A stretch of 64,000 bases of DNA, from assembly GCF_040115645.1 (NCBI RefSeq), contig NC_089568.1, forward strand, positions 1,240,001 to 1,304,000, given 5' to 3'. Shown here piece after piece: positions 10,854 through 22,325 of this stretch. Below the pieces are notes generated by a model. That model was not told the DNA's origin and made no database searches. It saw nothing but the letters and a program-made list of their open reading frames with translations. This DNA is from Euwallacea fornicatus (taxonomy: Eukaryota; Arthropoda; Insecta; Coleoptera; Curculionidae). The position numbers and the translations under genes are program-made. Numbering within the stretch: the stretch's first letter is position 1; the number at the start of each line of letters is the position of its first letter.

Positions 10854-12509
10854 CAGCGGTGGACAAAAATATTGGCACAGCATACGTTTTTTGAAATAGA
10901 GCCTTATATCTCATGAACAAAAAGGATATGTATGATACGAATAATGCTACATTAAACTTTCAACCTTTAACTTTATTTCTGATGTAAAGTGAAATTTAAA
11001 CGGTAATGTGGAGAATAGTTTATTGCAAACGGAAAAGTAACTTGTTTATTTTACGAGGACAGAACTATTGGTATGATGAAGTAAAGGAATGGTACTAAAA
11101 TAGAATTAATATTTTGCCGGCAGATCTTTCCTTTTTATAACATCTCGAATTCGTCTTCGCACAGAATAGATTAATTTTCGAGTATATTCTTCACTAACAG
11201 AATTCCATTCTTGAAGAAGAATATCTTTAAGTTAGTTCTTATTCGAAAAATTGTTCTTTCTGATGATTTTTTCCAAGTCGTTCCATAAATCCTCAATTTG
11301 ATCCATGCCTGGTGAACGAGGGGGCGTGTCTACTCGATGGGAAACCCTGTTAACTATCCATATTTAACGACATAAGCCGTGTGCTTTGGATCCTTATCCC
11401 GTTCGAAGTAGTAATAATTAACTATATTCAGGTTTTCAGCACTCTGTCTTGAATTATTCCGTAAAATGTTTAAATAAACCATTTTATCCATTATCCGTAT
11501 ATCGTCGATAAACACCAAATTTCCAACACCTCTCGCAGCCTTACAACCCCTAACCAACACACTGCCTTCCCCAAGCTTAACGGTTTGTCTCAAATTTTTA
11601 ACGTTAAGCTCAGAGCTTTGTTTTCTCCACGTTAACGACTTTCCGTCTGAATGGAAAATGTTGTATTTACTTTTGTCTGAAATAATAACTTTTTCTTAGA
11701 AGTAACTTGATTGGTTTACATATTGATTTGCGAAATGCAGCCGATTTTAAAAATTGATTTTGCTGATGTGGGGTTTTCTCCTAGCAACTCTAGCTCTGCA
11801 GCTGACCCTATGCAGTACTCTTCGAACAATTTTCGCAGAAACGTCTTTATCTTTATGGTGTTTTAATATAGACGTAATTTCCGAAGCCGAAGTATGAGGA
11901 TTTGCCTTAATCTGTTTAATAATTTATCTTTCTTCTCGGGCTGACAGCTTTGGTAGCCGACCAGATCGTGGCGTATTTTTAAAACCAGTGCAGTTTTTAA
12001 GTCGTTTGATAGCATTACGGACTGAAAAAGGGCTTTTTCCACTACATTTGCTATTTTGGAATACGATTTTCCATCTCGATGTAAATTAAGAAGTATCTAT
12101 CATTCGGACTCTGCGGTCCCTTTACCTCTATGATCCATTTTAGTACTAACAATAATCTACAATGCAGATTGATGTTTAAAAAATGTCTTGCATTTGTTAT
12201 TTAGTGACATAAATATAAAAAATTCTTTGCAGTTGTTTTTTCTTCAATGCAGTCACAGAGTTTGAGGTAGTTAGGAGAAAATACCGAGAGTTCCAATACT
12301 TTTGTCCCTGTAAAATTTCGAATTACTCTTGTGTTTGTAACAAAATATTTTCCGCATCAGCGTTTTAAATTTTACTTTGTATCAGAAATAAAATGAAGAT
12401 TGAATGTATAATGTGCCATTATTCGTATGATACATATCCCTTTTATTTATGAGATGTAAAACTCAATTTCAAAAAATGTACGCTGCGCCAATATTTCTGC
12501 CCACCACTG
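10854..12509 (-). mobile_element. Tc1-like transposon, 1.66 kb
   Basis: Inverted ends of roughly 140-150 bp begin CAGCGGTGGACAAAAATATT at 10854 and end in the diverged complement at 12509. They are flanked by TA at 10852-10853 and 12510-12511, as Tc1 elements are. Length and end structure fit a full-size Tc1 family member. The transposase gene lies on the minus strand and is broken. The CAGTG-type terminus differs from the CAGGGTG class elsewhere in the window. Confidence 0.88.
11354..12141 (-). pseudogene. Tc1 transposase pseudogene
   Basis: It starts at about 12141 with MDHRGKGTAE. A paired-like DNA-binding segment follows (LLNLHRDGKSYSKIANVVEK), then a frame change. The best catalytic stretch is 11354-11593: TVKLGEGSVLVRGCKAARGV (normally GGGSVMVWGCM), GNLVFIDDIRIMDKMVYLNIL, and YYYFERDKDPKHTAYVVK, where the usual QQDNDPKH has become ERDKDPKH. 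The second catalytic Asp position is kept but its surroundings are altered. The third catalytic block beyond it is degraded. Not functional. Confidence 0.8.
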
Positions 12510-13935
12510 TATGTTCATGTGAACTTTCCTTCATGAAATGACCCGAAGAATCACTCGCAATCGCACAAAGTTACATCTTATCTGCAAATACTACCAAAAT
12601 ACCACCACGGGGGACTAAAGTTAAATCACTTTAACCTACATGTATAAGAAGTTCGGATGCGCTTTCGTAACAAGTGAAGTTGGGAGTATGTGCCATGAGC
12701 CGGGCATCAAGATTTAATTGAGCAAAACACAGTTGAAGGAAGTCAGGGTTGACCCTGTTAATAAGAAAGATAACCAAGTCAAAAGAGCTTCCAAACTATG
12801 TCAAATTTTATACTAAATTAATATACAGGGTAGTCCCCATCTGGTGGGGCAAAGGTCCTGCACTCCTTGTAAAAATATTACGTTTTGCTTAACGTCGTCT
12901 TGCACGGAAGTTGACAGTTTTTGATACACAGGGTATCAAAGTGTGGTAATAGTTGATACGTAAATGTAGATAAGGATTATTACAACCGTTTTCCAAGAAA
13001 TCGCTATGAAATGCTATGATTCGCGTCATCATCATCCCTTGGCTGAAATATTTTTAAGAAATTGAGCAATTTTCAAAAAAAAATCTATATCTAAAAAAGC
13101 TGTTCCACTTTAATGGCAACGCAGCAAGACTTACGCATAATATCGATTTCTACACGCAAACTAAATTTCCTAGCAAAAAATGGAGAAAAAACGTTGGCAA
13201 TTTCTGTAATCCTAGAACTATGCAACACGTAAAAGAAACCGTGAATTTTTACAATAAGTTAAACACTACGAGGCTGTTATAACTAGAAATTGTAGAAAAT
13301 TACCCAGTTTAACCCTCAGGCTACATGGTTAAATTTATAATTAACTGCGGATTCAATTAGTTGCATTTAAGAATATTCACACAAGATTTCCTAATAAATT
13401 CTGTTAGGATATGCAAGTCCCAAGCCGGGAAACCCGCAAAATATTAAAAATAAAAAAGATAGCAAGTTTGGCATCATCATCAACAAACCTCCGTTTCATT
13501 TACTCAAAACGTTCACATTTCCAGTATTGTATATTGAACTTAATGGAGTTACACCAAACTAGTTTCAAACTTACAGTTAATCACAAAAATGACCATACAC
13601 GATCATTCGGTATAAATTGTTTCTTAATCTTGTTTATAATGGATATTTTCGACAAATAATTTAAAGCGACTATCATGTTATTCAAAACATGAATGTTTTA
13701 AATTAAAAAAAAAAAGATAAAAATAAAATAATGGAGGCAATAGAAGAAAATAATTTAAACATTCTTAAATATTCTCACACAAAGTTGCTCGTACATGACC
13801 AAACAACAACAAAAAATTAAAGAATAGGAAAAAAAATGAATGGGAATGTCGGTGATAAACAATTTAGACTTATCAGTACCTCATAGGCAATCCAGCTTCG
13901 ACACAGTTGTCTGAAGCCTGAGAAGCATTTTCAAT
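12510..13935. other. Intergenic with an isolated transposon-type terminus
   Basis: At 12833-12845 TA is followed by CAGGGTAGTCC, and a second CAGGGTATC sits near 12932. Both resemble the left ends of the inverted-repeat elements elsewhere, but I found no matching right ends. No coding sequence recognised; the 82-codon frame at 13411-13659 is not domain-bearing. Confidence 0.35.
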
Positions 13936-14714
13936 ATGAAAACTCAGCGAAGTGAAAGTAGTAAATTCGAATTCGAAAATTCGAAAAAATGTTTGTTAAA
14001 CGTTTTTCACAAGGAAAGAGTATGCGAGAAATCGGTAAAATTGTAGGCAGAACGCAATCCACGATTCAGAAAATTATAAATTTCGATTCGAAAGAACATT
14101 TAAGAATAATACCGGGAGAAGAAAAAGAACTTTTAGTGTTAATGATGAACGTTTTATTGTATATCAAATTAAACGGGATCCCAAAGAGAACGTCCCTGCG
14201 GAGGTGAGCTCAAGGATTGGATAATTGGCATCCATAGAAACAGTTCGCAGGATACTTAGGAAAAATAATTATAATAGACCAGTAGCTCGGAAAAAACTAT
14301 ACATCTCTAGAGTAGATGGAGTCAAGCGATTAAATTTTCCTCGGGAGTACTTTAATAAAGATTTTTGTTACTTTTTCTGACGAAACCAAAATGAAATTTT
14401 TTGGATCGAACGAAAAACAAATTGCATGAAAAAAACCGAAAACAGAACTGAAAATGAAAAACACCGTTGCGACTATTAAGCACGTTGGGCAATCCTTGTT
14501 GTTTTAGAGGTGTATGTCCGCCAGCGGTACCGGAAAATTGCACATCATCGACAGAATAATGGATAGACATGTATAGACACGTTAAGGGAACATTTGACAA
14601 CATCAGCTGAAAAAATGGACATATCAAGGGTTATTATTTTCAGCAAAATAATGACCTGAAACATGCGGCGTTAATAGTTCGCCAATGGCTCTTATGGAGG
14701 ATGTATTTTTTAAC
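13936..14714 (+). pseudogene. Truncated Tc1-like transposase relic
   Basis: The + strand reads MKTQRSESSK near 13936, then KRFSQGKSMREIGKIVGRTQ and STIQKIIN near 13995-14085, which is the Tc1 paired-type DNA-binding domain. It continues in shifted frames with SIETVRRILRKNNYNRPVAR near 14230 and KFFGSNEKQI near 14398. The phrases IDRIMDRHV (14550) and FQQNNDLKHAALIVRQWLL (about 14635, normally QQDNDPKHTA) mark the catalytic core; the second catalytic Asp is Asn. The relic stops abruptly at about 14714, where another transposon begins, so its last third was lost, probably through that insertion. Confidence 0.8.
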
Positions 14715-16675
14715 GTTGGAAAGATTACTCAAAAATGGTACGTTGTATGAAAAAGTTTCCGGTAAAGAGGGGAACATGTCATGAAAATAGTGACTTTTAG
14801 CCAAAACGTCATTTTAAGGTCATTTCAAGGGCATTTTCTTTCAAATGGGAACGCGTATGTTTGTTGCACATCCTTGTGGACCTTCAAAAAATTAGCATCT
14901 TTTATTTAAACAAATTTTTATTAGATATTTTGCTGCAGAGTTTCCCTTCATTTTTGTCCAATTTTTGAGAACTGAAATTATTCCTTTTTTTTTTCTAGAA
15001 AAGTTTTGCGATACATATTCTGTTTGAACTTCATAACAATTCTTCTATCTAATAAAAGAAATGTTTCTAGAAAAAAAGGTTTTCTTAAATTTCCTCTTGT
15101 TTGTCTGCCTCATAACAAGGTCTACAGGAAATTGATTTTTTTTTTTTGAAAATCAATCTAATTGTTTTGATTTAAAATTATTCTTTTAATTTCAAAATTT
15201 ACTAATTGAAATTGATCTCTACACTTTTGATGAAAAATTAAAAATGGTTGTTACCTCATGAGAAGCTGGAAGAAATGTTAGTCGGGCAGTAGAACTTTAT
15301 GCTGAAAGATTTCCCGATGAAAAAGGTCTCTGTTGGACGACTTTCAGCAGTGTTATTAAAAATTTCAAAGAAACGAATACGTTGGAAATAAAAAAGTACA
15401 ATCGCTCCCAAAGTGCAACACATGAAGGCAATCGAATAGCAGTTCTTGCAGCTGTCGCCTTCGATCACCATGTAAGTTGTCGTCAAATTGCTGCTGACTT
15501 AGATATATCAAAGACGAGTGTCCAAAGAACTTTGAATGTGAATAAATACTATCTTTACCACATTTCTTTCCAACATGATTTTGAAAACCGAGTTAATTTT
15601 TGTAATTGGGCAAAGCAACAATAAATGCAACAATAAAATCAAAATTAAAATTTCTTCTCCATCCTTTTGTTGTCGGACAAATCCACATTCACAAATCATA
15701 GTGAAGTGAACCGCCATGATCTGCGTTATTAGCGTGCTGTAAACCCATACTTAGAGACGTTGAACATCAAAGACCATATTCAGTGAACGTATGGTGCGAT
15801 ATTATTGGGGAACACTTAACTAAACATTTCTTCATTGAAGGAAACTTGAATGGAGAAATGGGCCTCAATTTCTTACGTAACTATTTCCCGTAATTGTCAG
15901 AAAAAGTCGCACTTGCAATTATACGGATAACGTGGTACCAATAAGATGGCTATTCGGCCTATTTTTCCAGAATGTCTCGTGAGGTTCTGGATGAAATGTA
16001 TCTATGTGTATCTATATCGATGGATTGGACGGGGCGGTCCATTGTGCTGGCCTCCTAGGTCGCCCGATCTCGTTACGCCAGATTTTGTCCTCTGGGGTTT
16101 TTTAAAGGACAAAGTTCATGCAGAAATACCAACTGCAGACGATATGAAAAGGAGAATTGAAAATGCATGTCAATGGATAAACGGGGAGATGTTGCGCAGA
16201 GGAAACAATTCTTTTCGAAGAAGAGTTTAGACGTGTTTGCAACAGGAAGGACATTCTTTGGATATTTGCTTGCATAAGTTTCTCCTATCAGGATTTTAAA
16301 TCAATTTGCTCAATTAATTTTTTTTTTTTGATTAGATAGAAGGATTGTCATGACTTTCAGACAGAATGTATATTTCAAGATTTTTCTACAAACAAAATGC
16401 AATAATTTGGACTATCTTAAAAATTTTACAAAAATCAAGGATAAATTTTCAGTAAAATGTTTAATAAAGAAATTGTTCAAATAAAAGATATTCATTTTTG
16501 GAAGGTCTATAAGGATTTGTAAAAAATACGAGGTTGCCATTTGGAAAAAAAGTTGCCCTTGAAATGACCTTAAAATGACGTTTTGGCCAAAAGTCACTAT
16601 TTTCATGACATGTTCCCCTCTTTACTGGAAACTTTTTTTCATACAACGTACCGTTTTTGAGTAATCTCCAATCAC
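14715..16675 (+). mobile_element. DDE transposon with about 340-bp inverted ends
   Basis: Left arm about 14715-15057 and right arm about 16325-16675 are inverted copies. For example, AGATTACTCAAAAA at 14722 is mirrored near 16655-16668, and TTCTTCTATCTAAT at 15041 is mirrored near 16332. The + strand between the arms carries a broken transposase. Total length is about 1.96 kb. The arms are unusually long for the Tc1/mariner superfamily. The element sits directly on the broken end of a Tc1 relic, so it is a nested, later insertion. Confidence 0.85.
15256..16290 (+). pseudogene. Insect DDE transposase pseudogene in the 14715-16675 element
   Basis: Readable blocks in order: EAGRNVSRAVELYAERFPDE at 15262; a helix-turn-helix half with SCRQIAADLDISKTSVQRTL at 15474-15534; HDFENRVNFCNWAKQQ at 15577; a degraded SDKSTFTNH block near 15675 (normally SDEASFTNHG); a WCDIIGEHLT-like block near 15800; and RWIGRGGPLCWPPRSPD at 16019 followed by LWGFLKDKVHAE and a C-terminal helix. 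Several frameshifts and stops separate them, and the first catalytic block is altered. The protein would have been about 340 residues. Related fragments occur at 8740-9844, 31810-32303 and 43034-44575. Confidence 0.82.
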
Positions 16676-18600
16676 AGCTTTAAACAAAACACCTTGCATC
16701 GTGTGCCGAAATTGCTGAAAACTCCTGCACAGAGTTCTGGCAAAAACCCCATCGAAAATTTATGCTTCTATTGAAAACTTAAGTTCAAAATAAAAATCCC
16801 AAAAATAAAGAATTAAAAAATGTAGTTTTTGTTGCATGGGAGGAAATATCACCTGGTTAGATATTTAAATTAATCCGATCAATGCCACGGCGACTCGAGC
16901 CACTGCAGATTCCCAGGGAAACTCCACAAAACACTGAAGTTTATTTTTATTTTAAATTAAATTGAGTGTTTGTTAACATGATGTACGCTTAATTTTGTGC
17001 CACAATTCAACAATTTATGATTACAATTCGGTGTAGTAGTTCTTCATTTTGAAAAATATCCAAAAATTTTGTTGTCTTTTATGATTTAAAAAATATCATA
17101 AAAATCAATGTTGACAATGAAAACTCCTAAATTCTTTCATCTCACGTGATTATTTAAGGAATTATGTCATTTCAGCACATGTATGCTCAATTCCGTGAGT
17201 AACTGTATATTACTCTTTGTTCAACTATATAATTCATTTCGGCGATCTTGAAACTGTAAAGTTTTGGAACTGGAAGGCTCCGAAGTCATTACTCACACTT
17301 TTTATTAACTGTAAATTTTCATTTTGAAACCACGTTTGAACAAGTAGACCTAAAAATCGTTATCTAAGAATGTGAGCAAGCACTTCAATTATAATTGCCC
17401 AATCGAAGGTCTAACGGAACTTGTAGTCGGCTAAATAGTACCGAAGCGAATTTACATGACGGTAATCAGATGGACCAAGATCTGGGCTATGCGACAGCCA
17501 TGACCTTGACTGGCCTGACAGCCCAATTTTTTTTAAATCGCCACAATCGGATGGCCTAGTGACCCAGGAGTTCAATAACCTGACACTATAATAAGGTGTA
17601 GTTGTGATATACGAGTACTTTTGGGTAATTTCCTGTTTCCATTAAATAATCTTTCGGTCAATATTTCTTACTTAGCTGAAAAGCCTGGACGCCAGCCCAT
17701 AAGGTACACCTAAAATAACACATTAATTGTATTGACTGGAAACTGGAAATACGTTCTTATGAATTATCGTTTGTCGTGGACACTCCGGGGAGCACGTTAC
17801 GCAATAATTGGACACCCGAGGGCTTTTTTGGTCGCGATCGATGAGACGTCGCGAGTCCCCTGAACCGGATTGACCTTAACTGAGCTCATAGCGCTGGGAA
17901 TTGACCATCTGCCCCAACGATTTCTATGATTTATGACATGGAGCAAAGGCTTAGGTTCGATGAAAGGGCTGCGAGATATTAATAGTCATGAACCTCACAC
18001 ATCGGTTGAAAAATTTTGATAGATTTTATGTTTTTTAGGAACTTTTGCGCCTCCGTGACTGGGGCTCCTGTCTGGTCTCGGCCCTCATCCCCAAATAATT
18101 AACCTACTATTGCTAAATACGGTGTATTTTTTCCACGTTTCCTTTTAAGTTTAAAACGATGGAAATTGAGCAACTAGGAATGAACTATCAAAAAAAAAAT
18201 TGTTTTAATAGCAATGAGCGGAACTAAGCGCTAAAAATGGATTTTTAAACATTTTTTGTGGCCCCCATTTGCAGCTAAGCAGCATCCTAAACGAGTTCCT
18301 ATTCTCTGTGTTTTTACAAGTTTTCATGACCTAAATGACAAATTAAACCAAAGTTCGGACTTCAGGTCGTACTAGTGTTGGTTCCGTACCTGTAACTCTA
18401 ATGGAGCAGCTGTCCAGTAGTGCGCGCTAAAAAAAGCGCACTGTCTATGCACAATACACTAAAATTCACACTTTTTGTACCTCGGAAGAAACATTAAATA
18501 CATCGAAATTCACATCATATGTTACATCAAAAACTAAAAATATCGGAAAATTCCGTCTGCAAATGACGTGAAAATGACGCAATTTGTAGAATCCTTAATG
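16676..18600. other. Intergenic, no gene recognised
   Basis: About 1.9 kb without a domain-bearing reading frame or an inverted-repeat element that I could pair. The GC level rises slightly at 17760-18070 but nothing there translates into a recognisable protein. Confidence 0.4.
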
Positions 18601-18930
18601 TCCAAAGCGAGGTTTACGCTTTATTGGCGCCAGTGCCAATAGAATTCCTGGCACCAAACAGTTCATGCAACATTGCGTGAGTTATTTTTCGGTTAAATCA
18701 GTGTTTTTGCTTGTGGAGGCACGTGCACAAAAATAAATATGTAAAAAATACCAGTTGAACTTAGGCGCTAGCAATGACTTTGGCATTGGCGCCAATAAGT
18801 ATGCACGGGTAAATCCTGCTTTCAGTTCCTTATGACATAATTTAATGGTGGGAGTTATTGGCGCCAGTTTAATGGCACTTAAAAAATTTACTTATCTGCA
18901 CACGCAAAAACACTAGCGCTAGCCAACTGG
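18601..18930. repeat. Cluster of nested inverted repeats around TTGGCGCCA
   Basis: TTGGCGCCA-like palindromes occur at about 18623, 18785 and 18859. The flanks of the first two pair as an inverted repeat (18601-18640 with 18780-18824). The flanks of the second and third pair as another (about 18699-18800 with 18853-18925, sharing GTGTTTTTGC and GGCGCTAG). The second copy is therefore shared by two overlapping hairpins. No coding content; likely a MITE with an internal rearrangement. Confidence 0.55.
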
Positions 18931-21066
18931 CAGCAGTGATCGATGCGTGTAGGAAGACCGTTAAACAGTATAAATTTATTTTCATTTTTGGCGCTGCTTC
19001 CATCTGGAATTTTGTCTGTTGAGATTCAATAAGTCACGGCCACGTTGAATTGACCAATCAAGTTAAAGAACACAAACCACAAACATAAATGTTGGGAGTA
19101 TGTAAGTTTTGACAAAAAGATTTGATATGGGTACAATTAGAGAGATCGCGTGGATCTCTAGTTAGGTGATCCCATCATGGGTTAACTCATCGCGTTTCCG
19201 CCTCGTCAAAACAATTGGTACATGGTACTTGGGATCGATTATGTCTCCAACATCTCTCTCTAAGTTTAAAGAAGTCCTCTCTCAACGACCGAGGTATTGC
19301 GTGAATTAAATTGAGCAGATTTTCTGATGCTCTTCGAGAAATACTCCACGGATGTATTTTGAAGGTCTTTGATGGAGGATGAGGCGAAATGAAATACTGA
19401 TGGCTACACAACCCATTGTTCAAACTTTTCCAGTTAAAAATGATTTTAACATTAACTCGTCATACATCGTTATATTCAGAAAATATTTTCTATCAAAAGA
19501 TGTTAAAAAGAAAGTTGGAGTTCTATTTGAAATTTTAAAGTTCACACCTGGAGCAGAAGTTGAGTTAGAAAGAACTTTCACGATACTTAAACATTTAAAA
19601 CGTGTCGTTTCATTTAGTTTCAACTCATCAGTCCGTTCCTAAATAACTAAGTTGTAACTTGGCCGGTTTTTCGTGAGACACCATGTATAAATAATTTTCC
19701 TTCTATAAGGAACACGCCGTCGACCATTTGGTTTTTCTGCCCAATGTTACAATGTTTGGTCTGATGGTGGACTAAAACGTTACATGAAAGTAATTGAAAC
19801 GAAGGTTCAAGTAACCCTAGATTTGCACAAAATGCTCTCGTGGGCTGGTTGGGAGGATTACCTTGATGGTCTTGTTGGGCAAAGTGGGTTTGCTATGTTC
19901 CATTTGGGATGATTGTTTTTCCACTTTGTCTGCATTTGTAGAGCAGTCTTTCAGTTATTCGTGACGTTTTTGCGCGTCCGCGTGGGAGCTTGGACGGAAT
20001 GGGGGGGGGTGGCTCCCCAGATGTCTTGAAATTAATACTGTTGATACCTAATTGGATAAAGTTTAAGGAATTGCTGCATTTGGTGCACCTCATTTACTGT
20101 AAACAGAGCTTTTTTGGATTTTTTTTTTACGGTTTCCTTCCCAGTTCCAGTCTGACACTTCCCGACTTCAGATGGTAACTTTAAAAACTTCATTTCATGT
20201 TTTCGGTACGAACTTTGTTATTATTATAGCAAATTTTTTGTTCTTTTTTCAACATTATTTTCCTCCCAGAGGAGCCGGTTAATTTTTTGCCTTCGTTCCC
20301 CTTTGGCACATCGATTTTGATCTTTTCACGTTCCCGTTGAATTTTAATGCCCAACTTCGACTTCTTTGCCTCTCCTGGTGACTTGAAAAAAATATTTTAT
20401 ATTTTTCGGTAAGTTCCTGTCATGACCCAAACCGCTCGCCGACGTCATTCACTTGACATCCCATTTCTCTTCGCATTCGTTAATTAATTTCATCAACCGA
20501 TAGCTGAATGCAAAACGAGGCCCATCAAGTCAACGAACCTCAAACAAACCAATTAATTTATGCAATCATCTTAATTAGTTGCCAAAATTTGCAGCTTCCC
20601 TATGACGCCGGGAACTATTTGACTTCTGACACGCGGAAAATTGGCAAAGCGCGATACTTTAGTTATGTGTTGCAACTAATTAAATCACTTGTGTCATGGG
20701 AGTAACGAACTGGAAAAGGGAGACAACTACGTGCTTGTTCTTTTCGTTTTTCGGTCCAGCTTGTTCATCGACAAATGACTGCTTGTCTAACGGACGTTGT
20801 TGAGACCTCTTCTTTGTTAATTGAAATGAGGGAGCATTTGGCTGTGAGTCAAATTAATAGCGACACGAGAGCGCATTGTTATGCTTCAAGAGTACGTCTA
20901 ATTGGGATAGAGTGTACTCGGGGTACACTTGTTACTAGAAACAAAAATAGACTTCACAGCATTACCGACGACGTTTCGTTAACGTCCATCTACTAGGACA
21001 TGCCTCAGGGCCTCTGGGGCCTATCCAGCTTTAGGATGGTTTCCGACTTGCGCTCCTACGACAACT
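18931..21066. other. Intergenic, no gene recognised
   Basis: No supported gene. GAGACACCATGTA at about 19676 resembles the right end of the GACACCCTGTA-type elements, but its left partner was not found. The 78-codon minus frame at 19187-19423 and the 87-codon + frame at 19379-19642 overlap near 19.4 kb, and neither has a recognisable domain. Confidence 0.35.
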
Positions 21067-22317
21067 CAGAGTCTCCCGCATACGATTTACCCCGCATGTA
21101 ATTTCTTCATTTCTGACATTAGAAAAAAGGTTCTAAAGGGGAACTTCCTCCATTTTAGGAGTACAACGTAAAAATGGTCTCGTTGCCCTTTTCTCGCACA
21201 TACCATAAATTTCCTTATTAAAAAAAACCGTCCAATTTTTTTGAAACTTTTGGATTTCCCTTTAAATTTCAAGGTCAGTTGATGTATAGAAAACCAAAAT
21301 CTTGCACAAATTCGTTAAAAATTGAAGAAAATAGTCTTCATGCCACGACATATACAACTATGATCTACAGGACAAGGAATATATAGACAAAACATCATAC
21401 ATTTTGCAATACGCGGACGACAGAGCGCTGATTGCACACGACAAAACTACTAAGAAAGCCGTGGAAAAGCTTCAGACGTTGACAAACAGAACCGTGACAT
21501 GGTTCTACAAATGGAGACTAACGCCAAACGACACGAGAAATCAACTTCTACTTTCAAATCACCACATCAAAGACAGCTCACCAACAATAATGACAGGCGG
21601 ACACACGACTAAACCAAGGAACGACGTGAAGTATTTGGGAATAACAATAGACAATAAACTAAAATTTACGAAACACGTACGAAATATTCGACTAGAAATC
21701 ATAAAAAGGGCAAAACACTTCCGAACACTGACATACAAAGACAAAGGGATTAGTATGGAAACCGCCATAAAAATATACAATACCATATGCAGACCACTAT
21801 TGGACTACGGGCACGTACTGAGGGCAAATGCAACAGAAAAAACAAGCAAACACATACAGACTACAGAAGAGATTGCTCTAAGACTAATCACAAAACTAAG
21901 ACACCCCGAAAACCCGTTACACAACCCACCCAACCAATTACTGTGTGAACGCACAAACATGATAAGAATAACAAAAAGACTACGACAACTACAGAACAGA
22001 TGGAAAAAGAACACCAACAACTCAACTATACTGAGCCCACTTTGCTTAACAATACAGACAAGACAATCCCGCCTCCTTTTCCCTTCGAGCACCCTTTGGG
22101 AGCACTTCCAGATGTAATGTGATAGTAGTTAGTCACCAAAAGATTATCAGTTAGAACCAAAAGTTTATGACACTGGGGAATAGATCCTTCAATGGCGGAC
22201 AACGAGGCCATTTTTTAATTTTACTTCTAAAATGAAGGGGGTTCCCCGTTTAACCGTTTTTTCTCATGCCAAAAATAAAAAAATATATTTGGAGTAAATT
22301 GATATTGAGACACCCTG
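21067..22317. mobile_element. Inverted-repeat element carrying a LINE fragment
   Basis: The left arm (about 21067-21290) and the right arm (about 22190-22317, ending GACACCCTG before TA) are inverted copies of each other. Both match the arms of the large palindrome at 27447-28803; shared marks are AGGAGTACAACGTAAAAATG on the left and CTACTTCTAAA-type sequence on the right. Between them lies a LINE reverse-transcriptase fragment instead of the palindrome's own centre. Bases 21287-21345 also resemble the left end of the element at 31810-32303. Confidence 0.75.
21356..22115 (+). pseudogene. Jockey/CR1-type LINE reverse transcriptase, 3' fragment
   Basis: The open frame encodes the second half of a non-LTR retrotransposon reverse transcriptase. 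The catalytic YADD box (QYADDRALIAHD) starts at about 21401. The thumb follows: WRLTPNDTRNQLLL, then VKYLGITIDNKLKFTKHV, then IYNTICRPLLDYGHVL and a helical C-terminal region ending near 22115. Everything upstream of YADD (endonuclease, fingers and first palm motifs) is absent, as expected of a 5'-truncated LINE copy, and the frame is still open for over 230 codons. No poly(A) or short tandem tail is visible after it. Without the upstream domains it cannot be active. Confidence 0.85.
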
Positions 22318-22325
22318 TATAATAA

